A stretch of DNA of 64,000 nucleotides from Patiria miniata (lineage: Eukaryota; Echinodermata; Asteroidea; Valvatida; Asterinidae): the NCBI RefSeq assembly GCF_015706575.1, contig NW_024037063.1, positions 21,514,927 through 21,578,926 of the forward strand, written 5' to 3'. Positions 44,600-59,500 of the stretch are shown piece after piece. The position numbers were made by a program, and so were the translations under genes. Below the pieces are notes generated by a model, which saw only the letters and a list, made by a program, of their open reading frames with translations, searched no databases and was not told where the DNA came from. Position 1 is the stretch's first letter; every line of letters starts with the position of its first letter.

Positions 44600-47500
44600 G
44601 TAAGTACATTTTTGTGGTTTTCATTTCTTGTAGGCAAATAAAATGCTGGTGTTTTCTTGACATCTAAGCTTTTATTTCAGTTTGCTCTTTAGCTTAAAAA
44701 TGTGTGAGTTTGGAGACATCAGCCCAATTCAAATGAATTTACAGTTCAGTAGAAAAAAGATTTGCCCATTATGGCCACTGCCATAAAACCCCAAAAAACC
44801 ACCAAAGTGGCTTATTTTGTTATCGTTTGGTTAGATACTAAAAATGTGAATGGCAAGAAAAGTCAGAACAATTTTCGTTTAAATGCAAATAGAAAATTCA
44901 AAAAGAACAAATATATTCAAATAAATTACATGTATAATGTAAAGATTATGAATTACTCATGAAAAGTTTGAACACTTTTTTGTTCTGCACAAATCTCAAG
45001 CTGTAAAAAAAAAAAATGGAAAATGAGAAGCATTCATGTCATGTTTTCATGATTTGTTAATATAAATGCAGAATATTTATTTATATTTGTGGGCACTACA
45101 CATGTATTTCCCTCCACTATTTCCCTATCCAGCTCTAGTCTTCACATCTTTCCTTGTAGTCTGCTGATCAAAAGGGCTAAATTCTGCTGCCCGGGAGTAT
45201 TTTAAGAACCTCAAGCCTCCGAAGAAACAACGTCAATGTGACGAAATGGTTAATTTACCCACAAGTATGCATTTTTTCCCCTGCGCTGCACGGCCAGCCG
45301 GTGAATATGCAAGAGATGGATTGGGCATGGAATGTTCCATTTTGTGGGTTGTACCATTCCTTCTCCACAGGTGATTCACAGATGGCGTGTGAGGTGCAAA
45401 TTGCAAGGGGAGAATCTGCCATCTCCCCCCTGCTCTCTCTCGTTATTTCTTTTCTCTGTTTTTTTCTCTTTCTGGTCCTATTAATTTATTGACCTGTCCG
45501 CTGGAGTGGGCATAATCATAGAGCAAGGTGAATACAATTTGCCATACAGTGTACCTTGGCTTGAGAAATGATGATTGCACTGTATACTGTGCAGTCTGCA
45601 TATAAAGGCCTACAAATGAATTTTGTGGTCTAAATGAACTGAGCGTGCAATGTACATTTATTAATTACAATTAACACATTGATTGATACATATACCGGTA
45701 GAACAGGGTGTGAAAATGTACAATGTAAGATCCAATGGCTGCCAATACATGCATAATTAGGCCAACAAAAAAATAGTTCTGCTTCCGATTACATGGCATA
45801 TTTGCAGATACATGTGGGCATTTCCACACTAATGGGCCAATTGGATAAGTCTATGGATGTTGCGTATAAAGGGTAAAAGATGAGCTAGTATTTTCTTCAT
45901 TTTTTTCCTATACCTTGCTAAGTTGAAAGTGACTAGGACCAGACAAGACAATAGATGATACCTTGTTTTATTTGAGAAAATAACAGGCATCTTTTCTGTG
46001 TGATACGTATGTAACGTGGACAGACACACTGCTAGGAAAAGGGTGCTTAGGACAAATTCAGTTTCTAATAGGCACTTCCAGTGACATTAATATGCCATTT
46101 TACATTGTTATCAAGCAAAAATATAACAGTTTTCACACTGGCTTCAAATTTATGATGTGATTAGGGTTACGTACAAACAGGGACAGACATTTTGTGACAA
46201 ATGTCCAGTCTGTTCGTACGTATAAATCCTGATTATAAAATATCAAATAATTCTTCACACTGACTCTGAGTTTTCTAGGTTTTGACTGAAGCATTCCTCC
46301 AGGGTATTCCATCTTCTTAAATAAGTCAACATTGGAGGATCATTAAACTTTATGCTTACTTTGTGACTTTATCTAAAATGTCTGCCCTTCGTTACGTACG
46401 TAACACTTTTTAAAACAATGTCCACTATATTTTCTAAAATACAAAACCAGTTATATCATTTGCAGGTGAGGATATTTGTTCAAAGCTTGTAATGTTTACA
46501 GCAAAAATTGAGAGACCAAGATCGCAGTTTTATCATCATAACTTAAAGGTCTTCTCAAATGTCGCACTTTTGGGCTCATTAGTGTGGAATTGCCCATGTA
46601 CATGTAGGGAAGGTTCCGGTAGGTAAGGACAATTTTTTTTGGGGGGGGGGGCATATTTTTTTTGTGTACGGTCGTATCTGGAGGTGTCTGCGTGTAGTCA
46701 AGGGTAAAAAGTAGTAATTGATGGTTTGCAGGTTTTTTTCCTAATTCCCCCCCCCCCCAAAAAAAAATTAGGGTAGGGGCTGTCAAAATAGGGTAAGTAC
46801 ATTGTACCGGTAGGGTAACCGGAAGCCGAAGTATTATTATTTGTTGGACCTTATTGCACCATACAATACATCGGATAATGTATCATTGTACCATATTTTT
46901 GCAAAATAATACAGTACATATGTCGCTGTACATAGATCTGCAATGATGAGTTGCATTTGTACCGGTATGACCAGTAAAGTATAACTTTTTTAATTGTAAT
47001 TTTTAATACAGTAATTAAAAATACTTCACTTTTGAATGAGAAATCAAACAAAATGTCTCCTATGGACTAATTAATTACAAATTTGAAATAATTCAGCAAC
47101 TCACTTTTAGGCCCCCCAAAAAAGTCTCCGGTTTCTGGTATGCGCGCGCGTCGCCATAGCCATGCGCGTCAGCAAAATGAAAAAGGTTTTTTTCAATGTA
47201 CAAGATCTCAAAACTGCCAAACTCACTGGTTTGACTGGAATTCTGCTGCCGCACAATTTAACGTGTTTTTAGATGGGGTTACAATCAAGTAGGCCTACAA
47301 ATGTATAAGCTTTATGTGGCCTCTCTGGACTGCCATGTTTCCACAAAATTTAGTCGGGCACCATTTGCAGTCATCAGTCGACATTTGAAGGAACAAAAGT
47401 AAAAAAAAAAAAAAAAAACACGTCGCCGCACCACTTTTGGAGCAAGCTCCATACCAGAAACCGGAGACTTTTTTTTTGGCCTTAAGGGTTTTTTTTTTAA

Positions 47501-50500
47501 TTTTCTTTTTAGGGTTAAAGCTAGACACCCAAAATAGAAAAGAGGTTTTGTTTTTATTAAACATGTAGGCTCAAAGTGAAAATATGTTTGTAGAAAAAAA
47601 ATTGAGTTCATTGAACAGCACAGGAAAGCAGCTTTTTGAGTAAAAAGATACTAAACCACAATTTCCTCTATCAGCTGTGAAAAATGTCTGACATTTACAT
47701 GTGACTTGATCCCCAGATTGTCTGGGCTATTTGTGAGTGTCTCATAGGACATGAACAGGAAGCAATTAATTGTGGCCTCACCAGCCTGATAATCCTCTCT
47801 GTACATGTATCTTCATCAAACATGTCAAATAGTCAAATGCTTCTACATGTACATGAAATGTCACTTTTTTTTAAGGAGCATTGGATAGAACCAGGCACTT
47901 AATGAATGCGCCTGAGCTGCGTGCGTCACTGCCTGATAAAGTCTCAACACTAAATTATTCCAATATTGACTTCAACACCACCACAAAAAAAATTTAAAAA
48001 ATCCAGAGAACAGTTTTTTTTGCTTAAAATTTCTGTATTTCTTGGGCTTGTTACACGGGTTCCGGCGGCAAGTTGTGTATTTCTGATGGCCTACAAATGT
48101 ACGTGCGGGAAAAAAAGATCTTCAAAATTATCTGAAGATACATCAACATAAGTTAGATGTATACATGTATATTTACATGTACATGTATGTGTAGCAAATA
48201 TGGGTATATGTCCGCTTACAAGTTACAACAAGAGTGTCGTACATGTACCGTACATGTATGTACTTTTCCATAGAAACAATGCTGTCTACCTGCATGTCTG
48301 ATGCTGATCTGATGACAAACAGGCTGAAGTTAACATTCCATTCATTGTTGTGGCTAGCACATTCCATAGACTAGACAGACTGACCCTAGTATCGTGCCCT
48401 CTGACCTGGTTATGCAGAGGTCAGCTGGGGACAGGCTGGTCAGGAAAACAAACAGAAAACAGCATACAGACATGTGGGAAGTAACTTGGCATATTGATTT
48501 TTTTCTATCGGTATATTTTTTCTATCCTAGTGTCAGTATTGTTGGAGGGCGGGGAGGGGGGGGGGGAGGAGGGAGGGGAGTCCGAACCCCCATGACCTAA
48601 ACAATCTTAGCACTTATACAACCCCCCCCCCCCCAAAAAAAAAAGAAAGAAAGAAAAAGAGCTTCATTAATCATCCTCATGTAATCATGTAATTTATACA
48701 AGGCTGGTTGCATAAAGGTTTCTTCAGGAAGTCCACAGCGAGATCAAGCTGTATGACAGGCATGGTCTGTGGCAAGCAAAAATAAACGCATGTACCGGTA
48801 CATGTACGGCGTTAAGTCTTAGTTTTCCTACATGTGATCCCTCTGGCCTTACTAACAAGGTGACTTTTTGTCACTTCATGAAAACGAAGAAAAAAAAGAC
48901 TTCAAGCTTTTTGTCAAGTGTTTGTTTATAATTAAGAAAATAAACAATACATGTAGTTCGCTTTGAAACTTTGTCAAATTGTTCTTTGTGTCAAATGTAA
49001 TAAAATGGCCAGCACAACTCAAAATCCAAAAATTAAATTCGTGAAAACACCAGCGAAATATACATGTACGGTAGTTATTATAATATCAATGCTAATGTGC
49101 CCATACACCTTAATTTGTCAAACACATGTACCGTATCTTGCATGCATGAGCAACTGCCAGGCCAACTTCACCAGACAATGACATACATTCATGTGGTGTG
49201 AAAATAGTGACCAGGTAAATTATAACTGTAGGGTACATGTGCCAGTACATAAAAAGATAAATGGTTAGAAAGTGGGCTAAGGTCACAGCCTGGATGTCAT
49301 GTGATATTTCAGCAATCCCGATTACTCCTGGTCATGTGAGTCGACCTTCATCACAGAGGGAGGAAGTATGATTGACAGATTTCCTTTCTCAGACCCCCGT
49401 CTGTGAATGTCATTCTCTTCTGGCAAGTGTTAAACCCATGATCTGCACTTGATGATCAGCCCCCACTGCTTACTGATATTAAACCTGAGATTCCTGCAAA
49501 CCTGTGGGTGTCAGGTTGGCGTAGCCGTACTTTCCTCGCCTCCCACCGGGCTGTGACCGGGGTTCGATTCCTGCCTGGGCCATGTGGATTGGGTTTCCAG
49601 TCCCGTACTTGGTTCCGTGGGTTTTCCCTAGAATATCAGGGAGTTTACCTCCTACCTACATTTTATGAAACTGTAATTTCTTCACATTGTCTTCTCTTTA
49701 CTCGGCCCCGTGAGAGACCAGTGGATTAAACTGAATCGCTACCCAGTTAAAATAAGAAAAAGATACCGGTTGGCCTACATGTACATTTTAAAAATAAATA
49801 AAACCTGTTCAGATCAAAATACTGCCGGCAGTAGACAGAGACTACATTATATTGGTACAATAATACACGAGCTTCAATGCGCTGTAAAATACCAAGCCCA
49901 ATTTGTCAGTAACTCCATTTAATAAAGTGCGTCATTTTGCATTAAGACTTCAATCGTCATATTGTGAATGTGTGTTGACAGCTGCTTTCATACAGCCTTT
50001 GCAATGAAGATACATAATGAAAGACGCATGCTAATGGAGCTTGGAAATACCGTAGAGATTGCCAATACGTTTGTACATTGTACACAGTGCATTATAGTAC
50101 ATACCCAGTATAGACATGATACACATGTACATATACAGTCATGTGATACTTTTTTAGTTTTCACTTTCACAACGAACAACATTACATGTATGTGAAACGA
50201 TGTACAGATTAATTTTAACCACAACTCCCTAATGTAATCGCAATCCTGTCAAATCCTCCAACTGCCTCTATGTAAAAATACATCCTGAATCCTGCAAAAT
50301 CCTCCGTTATTTATTGAATGTGGTCCTTGGAGGGGTGACCTTTGCCTCAATCCTATGCAATCACTGTTGGTAGAGCCAGTGACATTCTGGAGCAGTGCAG
50401 AGGATTTCAAGTATAATGTAGGCCTAAATTTATGCATGGCTAAGCATAAACAACACAAGGTCCGGCCTAAGACCTTGACACACTGCATCCTCCAAAATCA

Positions 50501-53500
50501 GCAACACACTTTTGCCATAGGCCTCGATCCTGCGAAATCCTCCATTTTGCAAAGAGATGGAGGATTTGGGAATGTTGGGGTTAAAAAAGTGACATTGTAT
50601 GTTCCCCCAAATGTACAAAGTGCGTAGATCTTCAGGGTTTCTTTTCTCAAGCAAAAACAGAGCAATATGAATCATACATGTACCTGTAGTAACAAGTACA
50701 TTACATACAGGGTCCACACGACATGTAGCCCATTATGCGTCAGCATTTGCATTGCCTCATGACATGCACGCAGATTGCGCAGTGTAAGATCACGGAAGAC
50801 GGTGCATTGACGCTACTGTGACGTGCATGAGCCCAAGCCTGGGCTTTAATGATATTGACAGTAGTCTCCAGATGGAGAGTTTCCGCTGTCTTTGAGAAAA
50901 TATCCTGGCTCTTAGGAACTATTTTGGTTATTACAGCCATGTTTTGCCGCAGGTTTCTCTGAAATGATTTTCTTTCAAGCAGGGGGGTACCTGTAGATTT
51001 TGAATTGAATTGAAAGTTTCATTAAAAAAACAAAAACTACATAGCCTATGTGTAGCAATCACGTTTTGTTTTGATAATAAGAAGTATTTGATAATAAAAA
51101 GTAAATGCATTCATGTGCATTATTTTATGCGAGGCGTTCTGGAAAAATGAGACAGAACTTGGCACAGGCCATAGTGGAGAAAAATGCAAGAAACCCAACT
51201 GCGGGTGATTATTTTTTCTCGATTTTTCAGATGTACATTTGTTATCTTTGTCGTCTGCTACACATACCTGGTAGGCCTATTTTCAGGAAAAGGTACATAC
51301 AAAAATTGTGGGGTAAAAAAGTGTTTTTAAGTAAAAACATTTGGGATCTTTCTTTTTCATGATTACAAAACATGAAAATTAAAGGTCTTTTTCTCATTAT
51401 TTGACTTTTATGACATGTTGAAAAATTGCTTTTTTAAATGGCCATGCTTGTAATTTGTCAGTGGAATGTTCAATTGAAATGCAACAAACAGTATTGTAAG
51501 GAAAAGGTTAAATTCTCTTTCCTAATACCCACTTACCATCGTTTGACCGTTGCCCAGTTCTGTCTGATTTTACCAGAATGCCTAACATATTCGTAGAAGT
51601 GACATGCACCCTTAAAGGAAGGACTCCTTTCACGAGCCACAGGTCTGCATTATTAATTGGAACCTGTGCAGACTAAAGCTGGGTGCTTCATGTGAATTGT
51701 AAATCCATGTTGTGATTAATCAGTAATACCACTCATAATCCAGCGGAGATGAAATGTGTTGATTGAGAACCACTCGCCTACCGCAGGAAGGCTTTCAGCA
51801 GTGCTGCACACCAGAAATAGAATTTCTCACTATCTGGAAATTCACTACGGGCACATGTACAGTGCAGCGTGGCTCATTGTAAATTTAAATACTTCCGGGA
51901 AATGTAAACAGTTGTATAAGTTGGTAATTTGTTTTTTATTTGTCCTATTTTGCAGCTATCGCAAATCCTAAAGCACAGAACAAGGAACAACCAAAGAGTT
52001 TCAACTTTGACCATTCCTATTGGTCACACACCACTGTAAGTATAGCCAATCAACAGTTAGCCTTAGTCCAAGATTGGGTTTTTATTCCCCTTATTTGCAG
52101 CCAGTCCTGTGACAAACGTGATTAAGTTGCTGCGGTGGTGGAAGTGTCAACAAGATGAATCAAATGCAGTCTGGCAATGTTGGCAGTGCTACCCGGGAAA
52201 TTCCAAGCATACCTCACGCACGTGCATTAGCTTGAATACAGGGCGTGAGGTATGCTCAGATTTCCTGGGTAGCGCTGCCAATATTGCTGGATTTGATTCA
52301 TCTTGTTGATAGCGACCTTGCTTGTCACGGATGGACCTGCTGTATTTATGAGGAATAAAATCCAATCCAGCCTTGACCCAAGACTAATATGAGCTTGAGA
52401 AAATGCCCCTGTTAGGTAAAGATGGGAGGAAATTCACGAATGTAAATTTTCATATTCCTGTTGGTCACATTGTAGAAGCATCAGTTTCCAATGAATATTC
52501 AGCTTGACATTGAGGGCAACGCCCATTTGAGGCACATATGAACAAGTAAAGATGTGAGGGTCTGCACGAGTACATGTACACGTTTGTATAGTAAGTTGGT
52601 GCCTGGGATTGGTCTGCATTGTACCCCTGTACTTAAAGATATAGGCCTAGTCCATCATTTGTAATTTGTGCATTTTGTTCGTTTGAAGCAACAAAAGTGT
52701 TCAAAATCTAATGAAGGATACTGAACAACTAATCTGATGAAGTTTCAGCTCAGCTTCAGCTGTATATTCGGGGAAAAACAGCATTCTAGGATCTCAATTT
52801 CAAATCAAAAGTTGCTGAATCATGTTTTGAACTGTTTTGAATTGCAGCTATACGCGATGTCCCGCACTGATCTGACGAATTATAGCAACCGCGCGCGCCT
52901 GTGCGTCGTGCCAATGCTTGCCCGCGCTGCGCCGAATAACAAAACGAACTACTAATTTAAATTTTCCTACAGTGCGTCTTAAGACGCACCGTTGGAAAGG
53001 CCTTCTTTCGTTGATTACTTCAAATGATAGCTTGCCAGAAAGATTAATTTCACAGGGAGTTTAGTCCACTTGCTATCTTTCAACCAAGTACATGTATGTT
53101 TTTCAACAATAATACGCCAGTTACTTTTTCGGATGGCTGCAAATGATGGACTATAGCTTTAAGTGGGCATTAAAAAAACAAGTTGTTTTTGTTTTACCTT
53201 TGTATCAGTTTTAAAACATATTACATCATTTTAGAATAATGATTTTACCATGCAGTTAAAAATTTATTTCAATTTTGTTTTTTAAATTTTGGAATGTGAA
53301 TCTTTGGCATCAAATTAAAACATTTTTTGTTTATTGCAAATGTTGAAATAATATTCAGGGAAATTTTCAATTGGTCTGATCAAACGCTCACAATACAGAA
53401 ACGCCAGCATTGAATTTATAAACAGGATGCTGTTTTTTCCCCGGATCAACAAAACCCAACAGACAGCACTGCATGTTTATACACAGTCTAGGATGCTGTG

Positions 53501-56500
53501 AAAACAAGAGAATTCCTCAGTATAGCCCCTTCAAGTTTGCCTGGAAAGAGCCTCATAAACAAGCACATCACCAGGCACAGGGGATAATTCACAGGCAATT
53601 TAATAATTAATAACCATGGTAACCTAAGGGTTGGCAATGGAAACAATGTCTAAGGTACGGTAGCCCTTGTGTTAATGAGAATGGGTGAACAACTACACCC
53701 ATCGTTTTTTCTTTTCGTTGTAATTATCTGCAAATTCTGGATGGGGGATTTGTGGGTCGGGATTCTGAGAATTCTTGCATAGACATGGTGAATCAGCATC
53801 CTTATGACCGTGGGCGGCCAGCCAGTGATCTAGAGTAATGATGATCATCATCATCTGGCTGTACTGGAGAGTTACGTGTAGTGTGGGAAGGAGTGGCTAC
53901 TGGGGTTATGTGGGCTGCTACCGTAGGTTGGATTTGATGCTGGGTGGTTTATGATAACATGGTGTGCAGGGGCACTCTGCTGCAATTTATGGTTGAAAGG
54001 TCCAACTCATGAATGCAAAGTTGGTGTATACATGTAATGTGGTTCACTTGACATTGCAGCAATATGGCCAAGTATAATCACAATGTGCGAGATTTGTATG
54101 TTTTCATACTTTATGCACGTACATACCGGTACATAATTTCATCAGGCATTTTCCCTGTTCTCAATAAAAACAGTGATTGCTTATCTCTGCACACATACAT
54201 GGCTCATTCAGTACGTACATAATATAGCAGACTGCTACAATTTACCAAAACATGCAGTACATGCATGAATGTATACATGTACATGACAGTTTTGTGCATT
54301 TGTCTGGTGCATGTACAGCGAACATGTAGACATAATAAATGCTGGCTGATAAGTCGGTAATAAATGCCAATCTGCTCCAATCCAAGTTGGATGACGTAGT
54401 CCCAAAGACGTCAAGCCCAAGTGTTTGCCCGAGCAGAATCAGACGTCGTAAGTGGCGAGGTCTGGGCAGAATTCTTGTCATTTCTTGTCCTTCTTTCTCC
54501 ATCTTTCACTATTTTTTTCCATCTTGTCTTCAAGGCCGGAAAGAAGAGACGAGAATTTTGAATGGAGCGCAACTGAGTGGGTTGGAATGAGTAGAATATT
54601 ACAATTGATTCCTGATCAATCTTGGGTCTTGAAGATAAAATTTGTATCCATATGGAAGCAAATATATGTGAATGTGAAGGAAACTAATATTTCTGCACTT
54701 TACATGTAATTAATATTTGTAAAATCTTGGCAGTACATTTGTTTTTTAATTTGAGATCTTCACCAATTTAGGGGGAAAAAAAAAATTAACTTTTGGTATT
54801 GGGAGGGGGGGGGGGGGAAGGAGAGACATTGAGCTGTCTTTGGGTTGTAAAACTCCAGCCATCCATTATTCGTCTGTGAAGGGCAAAACCTAATATTAAA
54901 TTTACCTCACCACGACGCAAATTCCATCTTATGAATAGTTTCATTGCGGTACCCGCTGCTACATCCATTTCGAACCAGCCAACCAATCCCGCAAGCTTGG
55001 TGGTCGAGTGGTAAGACGTCTGCACTAGAAAGCAGGAGGTCGTGGGTTCGAGTCCCAATAGGGTCCCACCCCAATTGAGTTTTTCCAACTTTCACTCGGG
55101 AGGTAACACACTGAATATACTGTGTTGTATGTGGTTGAAGGGCAAAAACCTAATATTAAATTTACATCAGCCCAACGCAAATTCCATCTTTGAATAATAC
55201 ACACCTAATTTACAATGTAAATGTACATGTACGTATAAATGAGATATCAACAAGACATGATACAGCTGGATCAAATTCACATTATTGCCGCCTGAAAATA
55301 ATTCTGACTGATCTTTTGTTGTGTACAGGTGCAAAAACAACCAGAAAAAAATTGTTTTTTGGGGGGGTAACAAATTTCTATTTTTAAAAAAATAAACATA
55401 GGCCTACGCCAACCACAACCACATTTGGTGATCATGTTTTTGAATTGCGTTGTCCCTGTATAGTCAGGTCAAGTGAATGACGACCGCCAGGTAAACCCTG
55501 GCCAGCAAGCTGAGGGCGGCCATTCAAATTTAAAGTTGCATCCCGTGCTATTTTGGAGTTTCCTCCAGAAAAATAGATTACTTTTCTGGAGTGCTTTTTG
55601 TCTAGTATTACAAAGAAATTCAGTTTAGAATTAGACGTCCACTGCATAAATACGGTAGGCCTATGTTCAGTTGTTGCATAATTATTTTACAAAGATCGAA
55701 TTATTGGCTGCCAGACAGTAATTTCATTTTTGTTGGTTCGGCTGGTTCCCTCTTTACAATCAGTATACTGTACTGACAGGGAGCCAGTCTGTTTGCAATG
55801 CGGATCTAATTGAGCCCAAAACAAACAGGCTGGCAGACATCCAAAAAAGAGAAGAAAGAAAACCCAGGAATTTTGGTTGGAATAAAGTTAAAACATAGAA
55901 GTCGAAATTGAGAGAGAGAAAAGAAATTGTATTTTTTTAAGAGCACAGGGAACGCTAGTCTATGGATTATCTTTTTCACTGCAATGGTCTATGATATGCA
56001 AGCAGATTTGGTGATTAATTATGCAAAACAGGACTGCGCCTTGACTTTGAGATTCTGACCATTCAGTGGGCGCCTTCTATGTACATATTAGGTCTTTTGG
56101 TAACCTGTTGTATTACAAAAGCATGGCAGTCAAATTGACCAATCAACAGCTTAGTCCACATATCTGATCGAAATGACGACACAATTTCTAAAGTCGACTC
56201 CAATTGGCTGGCATGTGGTATCTCATAAAATGTGCACGCATGCTTATGTTACGGAGAGGGCTCCCTTAGACAACGGGTGATACTCAGACTAGGAGAACGC
56301 AGCTTTAACGAGCAATACAGCCTCTGTCTGTGATTGAAGGCATGGTTATTATACTGAATGTCTGAACAAGTGTAGAGTGAGTGGGGACTGTAGACTGTGA
56401 CATATGGTCTTTCTAAAAGAACAAACAAGAAGAGAAATTTACCCTTGAAAGTAGAATACACTCATGAACCAGCTGTTGGCATTGGTATCAAATCAGTTTT

Positions 56501-59500
56501 ATTGATGTGCTGTGGATCTGTCATCAGCTCTTTATTGTGTGTAATAATGATATCAATAATTAGCTTTAATCTAACCCTTGGAGTGATTTACTAGGAACCT
56601 TCCCCACTCAAATTCCAACGACATTATTTCAATGGACATCGAGTTACGACCTTGTTGCACTGGCATGATGATATGGTAAACTCTGTCCAAACTGTTGGAC
56701 TCTGGTCAAATAAGCAATTCAGATGTTGTATCCTTGTTTTTGTAATGAACAAAGTGAGTAAATCCGATCAAAGGAAAAAGAAAGAAAAAAAAATACCAAA
56801 ACCAAACACAATGACACAAGTAAAGCTTTCACAGAGCATTTTCAGTTATTAATAAACTCGTCACTATATTTTAGAACCGAGTTCATTTTCAAGACCCTTG
56901 ACTGATTTTAATAAACTCAGCAGTCCCTCAGTGCCGGCCTCTCTTCAACTAAACGTGAGCCTAACAATAAACCCTTGTTGGTTTATTGCCGCGTTTATGC
57001 CCGGCCTAATCACAGCTTTCCCTTCAGAGGAAATCAGCCCCAGCGAAATCAATCATCCCGGATATCTTGCAAAATTGAAAATGAAAAAAAAAAAAAGATT
57101 TAGATAAATGGTGCGAGCAGTGACGACTGGCCCATCAAATTTCACACTAACTGCTGAAATTTGATTAATCAATGGGTTTGGAGGCTGCCTCTGGGAAGCA
57201 TTTGCTGGAGAGCTTTTTCTTGTCTGTGTAAATTCGCCGAGCAAATCAAGGAGCTCTACATTCTGATTTGATTGGCTGAGGTGCTGTTTGTCGCGGCAAT
57301 TATAGCCGCTACTGCACAACCGCACTATGCATGTAAACACACACAAAAGGGCAACAGCTATTCTTAGTCCTCGGCCGTTGTATATTTCTGGCAGAGTGGG
57401 GGTGGGGCATCTTTTCTGACGTAAGTAAAAATAAAATTCCCTTCACGAAGTTCAGACATACATGTAGTTGCCTGGAATATTGACGTTTTCAAGTTTTTTT
57501 GGGGGGGGGGGCAGACGTGACATGGTCTGTTTAGCGACTCTTTGCACTATTAAACTCAGTTCATTGTAAGTTCAGGTTCCAAATATCAAAGTACACTGTC
57601 CTCCTTTCCCGGTTGTTGTCTTATAATGTACTTTTTGGGAACATACACGGCTCTCCTGTCACAAGTTAATGTTATTTTGAAATGGTCCGGAGCTGTGAAC
57701 CAGACTAATCCTGTCATGCTATCAGTGCAGTGAGGTGTTTTTAGGGATGATCTACACAGCAGGGTAGAGACATCACGGCTTCACACTTGACAGATTATTG
57801 TCTTACAATTCATTCTGAAGGTACAGACAAAAACATGTACGTACGTAGACATGTACTGTGATCCTCAATTATCACATACCGGTAGTCAGCTATACAGTGT
57901 ACATTTGGTAAACATTCTTATAATTTTCCCAAAGTTGGAACCAAATGTCTGTGTTTCGAAAAACAAAAATTGTCTGCCGATTCTGACAGTTTACATACAT
58001 GTATACATGTACATGTAATGTGTTGTGATTTTTCCAAATGTTTTCTGCAAAAATTGTCTTTCTATGTACACAACATATTAACTGGTTCAGACATGACCTC
58101 GCGCGATCAGCACACTTGATAAAATTGGTATCAGCGTTTGTTTTTTGCGGATGCCTTTGCCGGATATCATCCATTACTGAATGATAAATGCGGTGCAGCA
58201 GTGCTATGCTCCAATCACATGGAAGATCCAGGAGCTACACGTATCTGTGGCCGTTGCTACCGTCCATATAATTAAGTAGCAAGCCAGTACAAGCCCGACG
58301 GCCCGGAGGAATTAGTCATCACATCAAATTCATCACATTTGATTATTAACAATAGAAGGCCGGTTACTAGACACAGGTAGGGTGCAAAGTAGCGCATTAT
58401 GTGATGATGCACCAAAGATGACTCATTCTTAATGTACAGGATCAGGTTTCTTGAGAAAAACACTCTCATCTCAAGATCACGATAAAAAAAACAAGACGAA
58501 ACGGGTCGTAAGTCTGATTGACAGATTACAAATTCGGTGTTCAAAGAGCTTATTAAATTATGTGAAGAAAATTAGAAAACTCAATTCATACATTGTCTCA
58601 CAACATATTATTTCATGTCACTTTTTCTGGACACATCGTGTGGTACCGGTGCGTGCACATGCGTGATAATGTGCAATCAACCATATTATTATTAATTCAT
58701 AAATACCTCAGACAGTTTAGCTATTCCTATTGGTCGAGAGCCCGTCACGTGGCTGGTCTTAAACGGATGATAAAGACATGGCTAGCTGGTCTTAAACACT
58801 TTTCCAGTGTCACAATAAAATGTGGACTCCTAAAATCCAGTGCCTCTTACCGTTTCATTGGTTGAACATTCACAATCCTCATGTAGGCATGCGCAACACT
58901 ACAAGCGAGTCAGAATTTTATAGTTCTAAATTCAAAACGCAACGCCCCAGGTGCGTTCTGCGTGACATCGCGCAGAACATGTTATGCGCGCGTCAATCTC
59001 CATAAAAGGGTTGTTTACATCTTACTCGCCAGCTGAACACTCCATTATTTTGCTAGAGGGATGTTTCAAAAAGCATGAAGTGAACTTGTTGAACAAAATC
59101 GGGATTTTTTTAACGAATTATTTGATATTTTTTTACGGTTAAGGTATTTATGAATGGGAATAAATATGTGCTCGGTCGGTATTTATCACTCTGTTTAATA
59201 CCGCTTAGAGTCTGGGTGCTGATAATTACCCTCGCCTCCGGCTCGGGTGCTGATAATTACCCTCGCCTCCGGCTCGGGTAATTATCAGCACCCAGACTCT
59301 AAGCGGTATTAAACGAGTGATAAAAACCTCCGGAGCACATATTTATTCCCTTATTAACAAATGTTGCAATGCAAACTTGATGAGTCATATTTTATAAATT
59401 TGTAAATTTATAGAATTGAATAAGGAAATTTGGCCAAAAAATGCAGTAATTTAAAACAAATGAGATGTAGGCCTATTGTGAGAGTTTTGTAAAGTACCAG

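Larger units (their letters stand above)
44600..51955. other. Kinesin intron 1 (7.4 kb)
   Basis: Holds the elements at 45812, 47107, 48155 and 49510. Between 50220 and 50600 the phrase AATCCTGCAAAATCCTCC and variants recurs several times without a clear boundary. No extra exon is needed by phase. Confidence 0.7.

Noticed and set aside
54991..55062. A tRNA gene
   Set aside because: Boxes A and B are good, but the acceptor stem does not pair and direct repeats flank it, so a SINE head is more likely.
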